A stretch of DNA of 64,000 bases, taken from NCBI GenBank assembly GCA_903813345.2, contig CAIIXF020000011.1, positions 20,627,754 to 20,691,753 of the forward strand, read 5' to 3'. Below the pieces are notes generated by a model. The model ran no database searches. It was given only the letters and a program-made list of their open reading frames with translations, and was not told the origin of the DNA. Below, one piece after another: positions 61,870 through 64,000 of this stretch. How positions within the stretch are numbered: position 1 is the first letter of the stretch; each line of letters begins with the position of its first letter. Both the position numbers and the translations under genes were made by a program. Source of the DNA: Owenia fusiformis. Taxonomy: Eukaryota; Annelida; Polychaeta; Sabellida; Oweniidae.

Positions 61870-63830
61870 TTTCATTTTAATTTTTTATTAAGAAATATTT
61901 ATTACTTCATAAAAATATCATAATATAAATCCCTCCAGTCGCCCGAAGGCATTATAGAAGGGTACATTAATAGCACAAAATACAAAATTATGATTAGGTC
62001 AAGGGGTTCACTCTGCACTTGTGGTTGGCCATGGGGTGGAAATATTAAGTGTGGATAATATAAAATAAAGTATAGTATATATAGTATGTAGGGAGGGGAA
62101 AACGTTATAGGTTCATTTCAATGAATTCAGCGATCAAGGTTTGGAGATGTGAATTTAGATCAAGGGAAATATTGTCAGAGCCATGTTTCATTAAGTAAAG
62201 GAGATCATTCTGAGTTAAATGATTATCTGATAGTCCAGTTATATTAATAATATCAGTTTTTAATTTTGTTATCTTTTCTTTAATAAGGGGACACTGAAAG
62301 TTTTTCCGTCTGGGGGGCTCCACATTTACAGTTTGGATTCTCAACATAAGTAAAGTTGTGAGCATAAAGTTGGGCTCTGAAAAGTAGATCAGCTCTAAAT
62401 TGGTTAATCAAAATTTCACGAGATCTTTTTAGATTGAGTTTGGAGGTGCTAATAAAACTTTCTTGGTTTTTAAACAAAATCTTTTGGTGTTTTTTAAAGG
62501 ATCGGAGAGTTTTCAAATTACGTAATCGTTTTGGTAGTCGTGACCAGTTTGATATTGCTGATGGAACTGATGAATTCAAAAACCTCTTTGAGCACCTGGT
62601 TGGTAAGTTAAAGTCAAATCTATCACGCAGATTGCGAGTTCCCTGATTTTTGAATTTATCAAAAATTTCATCTAAAAAGAGTGGATTTGGACCATTTACA
62701 ACTTTGAACATAAAGTTGTTAATTTGCATTTTTCTTCTTGTGTCTAGAGAATGCCATTGAAGGAGGTTCAAAACTTTATCAGTATTACTGCCATGAAGAC
62801 AACCAGAGCACAAAAGAGCAGCCTGATAATAAATTTGATCAAGTCTATTTAGAAGATATTTTGATGCAGTGTTAAAAATAGCAGTACCATAATCAAAATG
62901 AGGTCTTATAAATGAGTTGAAAAGCGTTTCCAGATCTCTTGAGTTTAACTTTGTTTTAAGGTTCTTCAGGGGATTTATCATTTTCCTAACTTTATTATAT
63001 ATTTCTTCAATATGGTTTTGATTTGTCAGATTATGATCAAAAGTATATCCAAGGTGTTTATGTACATTTGTTCTTTCAATTTCAGAGTCACTTAGAAAGG
63101 ATTTGCTTACATTTTGTGGATTTGCTCTAACTCCATGGAAAATAACTTCACAGCTCTTTTCTGGTTTAAATTGTAATTTCCACAATTTGGACCAATTTTC
63201 TATCTCAGTTAGATCAGATTTAACTAGTTAATCAATTTCTTGGGGCTTTTTGAGGTCAAAAATAAAATGAAGAGATGTGTCATCTGCATAGATATAGCAT
63301 TTGGAGTTTACATTATCAGTATGGTCATTAATGTATAAAATAAATAGAAGTGGACCTAAAATTGATCCCTGTGGCACGCCACAGTTTAAGAAGCCTGCTT
63401 CAGTTGTTACTGATGACTCACCAGCAATGTTTACAAAAAACGCCTATTTGTCAGATATGATTTTAATAAATTTAGAAATTGTCCATGAATACCGTAGGCC
63501 CTTAGTTTGTGTAGAAGTAAGTTATGCGGAACACGGTCAAACGCAGCTGCAATGTCAAGAAAAATGGTTTTAGAGGCTTTGCCTTGGTCAAAATTGGTAA
63601 GTAAAAAATACTTGAACAAAAAATCATTTGAGATTAAGTGTTTTTTGATTCGATCAGCTATAATTTTCTCAAATAATTTTGATAATGTATTGAGTAATGT
63701 TATGGGTCTGTAGTTACTAATCTTGGATTTGTCCTGTTTTTTTAAAAATAGGACATACACTGCCAATTTTCCAAGTATCAGGAAAAATATTCTTGGCCAT
63801 TAGTTTGTTGAAAACTTCAGATAGTGGTTT
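61870..63830 (-). pseudogene. decayed LINE (non-LTR retrotransposon)
   Basis: Seen, reading leftward: SKISNYRPITLLNTLSKLFE and FLDIAAAFDRVPHNLLLHKL, then a broken stretch with [19 protein letters not shown] and YADDTSLHF and an in-frame stop. NWSKLWKLQFKPEKSCEVIF and a long intact-looking connection region (to about 62,280) follow. The Cys motif NCKCGAPQTEK then shifts frame to CPLIKEKITKLKTDIINITG and ends EFIEMNL near 62,105. At least two frameshifts and one stop; inactive. The 3' UTR runs to about 61,870. The upstream part is lost or beyond the fragment. Confidence 0.88.
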
Positions 63831-64000
63831 AGAAAGTGAGTGTGCAGTTAAATTTAACATTTTATTTGTAATTAATATCTATTTATATCTATTATTATTG
63901 ATATCTGCTTTACTAATATATATATAATATATAGTGGCTCAAGATAACGTGCACATCGTATGCACATCATATTTTTCTTTTAACATGTACAAGTCAGACC
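63831..64000. other. right edge, AT-rich
   Basis: AT-rich sequence with a TATATATATAATATATA run near 63,920. Nothing coding is supported. Confidence 0.35.

Overview
The window is nuclear DNA of an invertebrate animal, most likely a marine one. It is AT-rich, its genes have GT-AG introns, and it is crowded with short inverted-repeat elements, mariner/Tc1, hAT and LINE debris. The gene families (quiver/Ly6-type surface protein, orphan rhodopsin-like receptor, cGAS-like receptors, an OTU-type cysteine protease) fit a mollusc, annelid, brachiopod or similar animal. I cannot name the species.

Layout. (1) 0.4-0.9 kb: a doubtful two-exon small secreted protein, minus strand. (2) 5.6-12.6 kb, minus: a complete five-exon gene for a 217-residue cysteine-rich (Ly6/quiver-like) surface protein with a transmembrane anchor; part of exon 4 is repeated in tandem in the neighbouring intron. 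(3) 12.7-15.6 kb: a decayed hAT element with a transposase C-terminus and a nested 0.86 kb inverted-repeat element. (4) 17.7-22.4 kb, plus: a complete two-exon gene for a 456-residue class A GPCR; its intron and 3' flank hold related fold-back repeats. (5) 22.4-32.3 kb: gene-free, with a 1 kb palindrome, hairpins and a decayed Tc1/mariner element. (6) 32.4-45.4 kb: the main point of interest, an apparent innate-immunity island (below). (7) 48.8-58.7 kb, plus: a complete two-exon gene for an unrecognised 532-residue, mostly disordered protein with CxxC pairs; its 8.3 kb intron carries several transposon remnants. (8) 58.7-64 kb: repeats, a large inverted-repeat element with a second element nested in it, and a decayed LINE.

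The island. On the minus strand, an 11-exon gene (42,479 to 36,415) encodes a complete 509-residue protein kinase with a long Ser/Lys-rich tail. Downstream on the same strand, three phase-compatible exons (35,744 to 33,292) join an OTU cysteine-protease domain to a cGAS-like (Mab-21/nucleotidyltransferase) domain with an intact GS...ExD...D active-site pattern. Its stop codon sits one base before a strong splice donor. The next exon (33,115 to 32,378) is phase-compatible and encodes an unrecognised module, broken once at a nine-base G run. Upstream of the kinase, in divergent orientation, lies a second cGAS-like gene (42,660-45,407). It has lost the first catalytic motifs and is interrupted by a 1.35 kb LINE. 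Sensor, protease and kinase domains thus lie within 13 kb. That they act in one pathway is inference from family and position only.

All multi-exon models were assembled by eye from splice consensus and reading phase. The kinase, GPCR, Ly6, OTU-cGLR and CxxC genes each close to an exact multiple of three. No transcript evidence was available.
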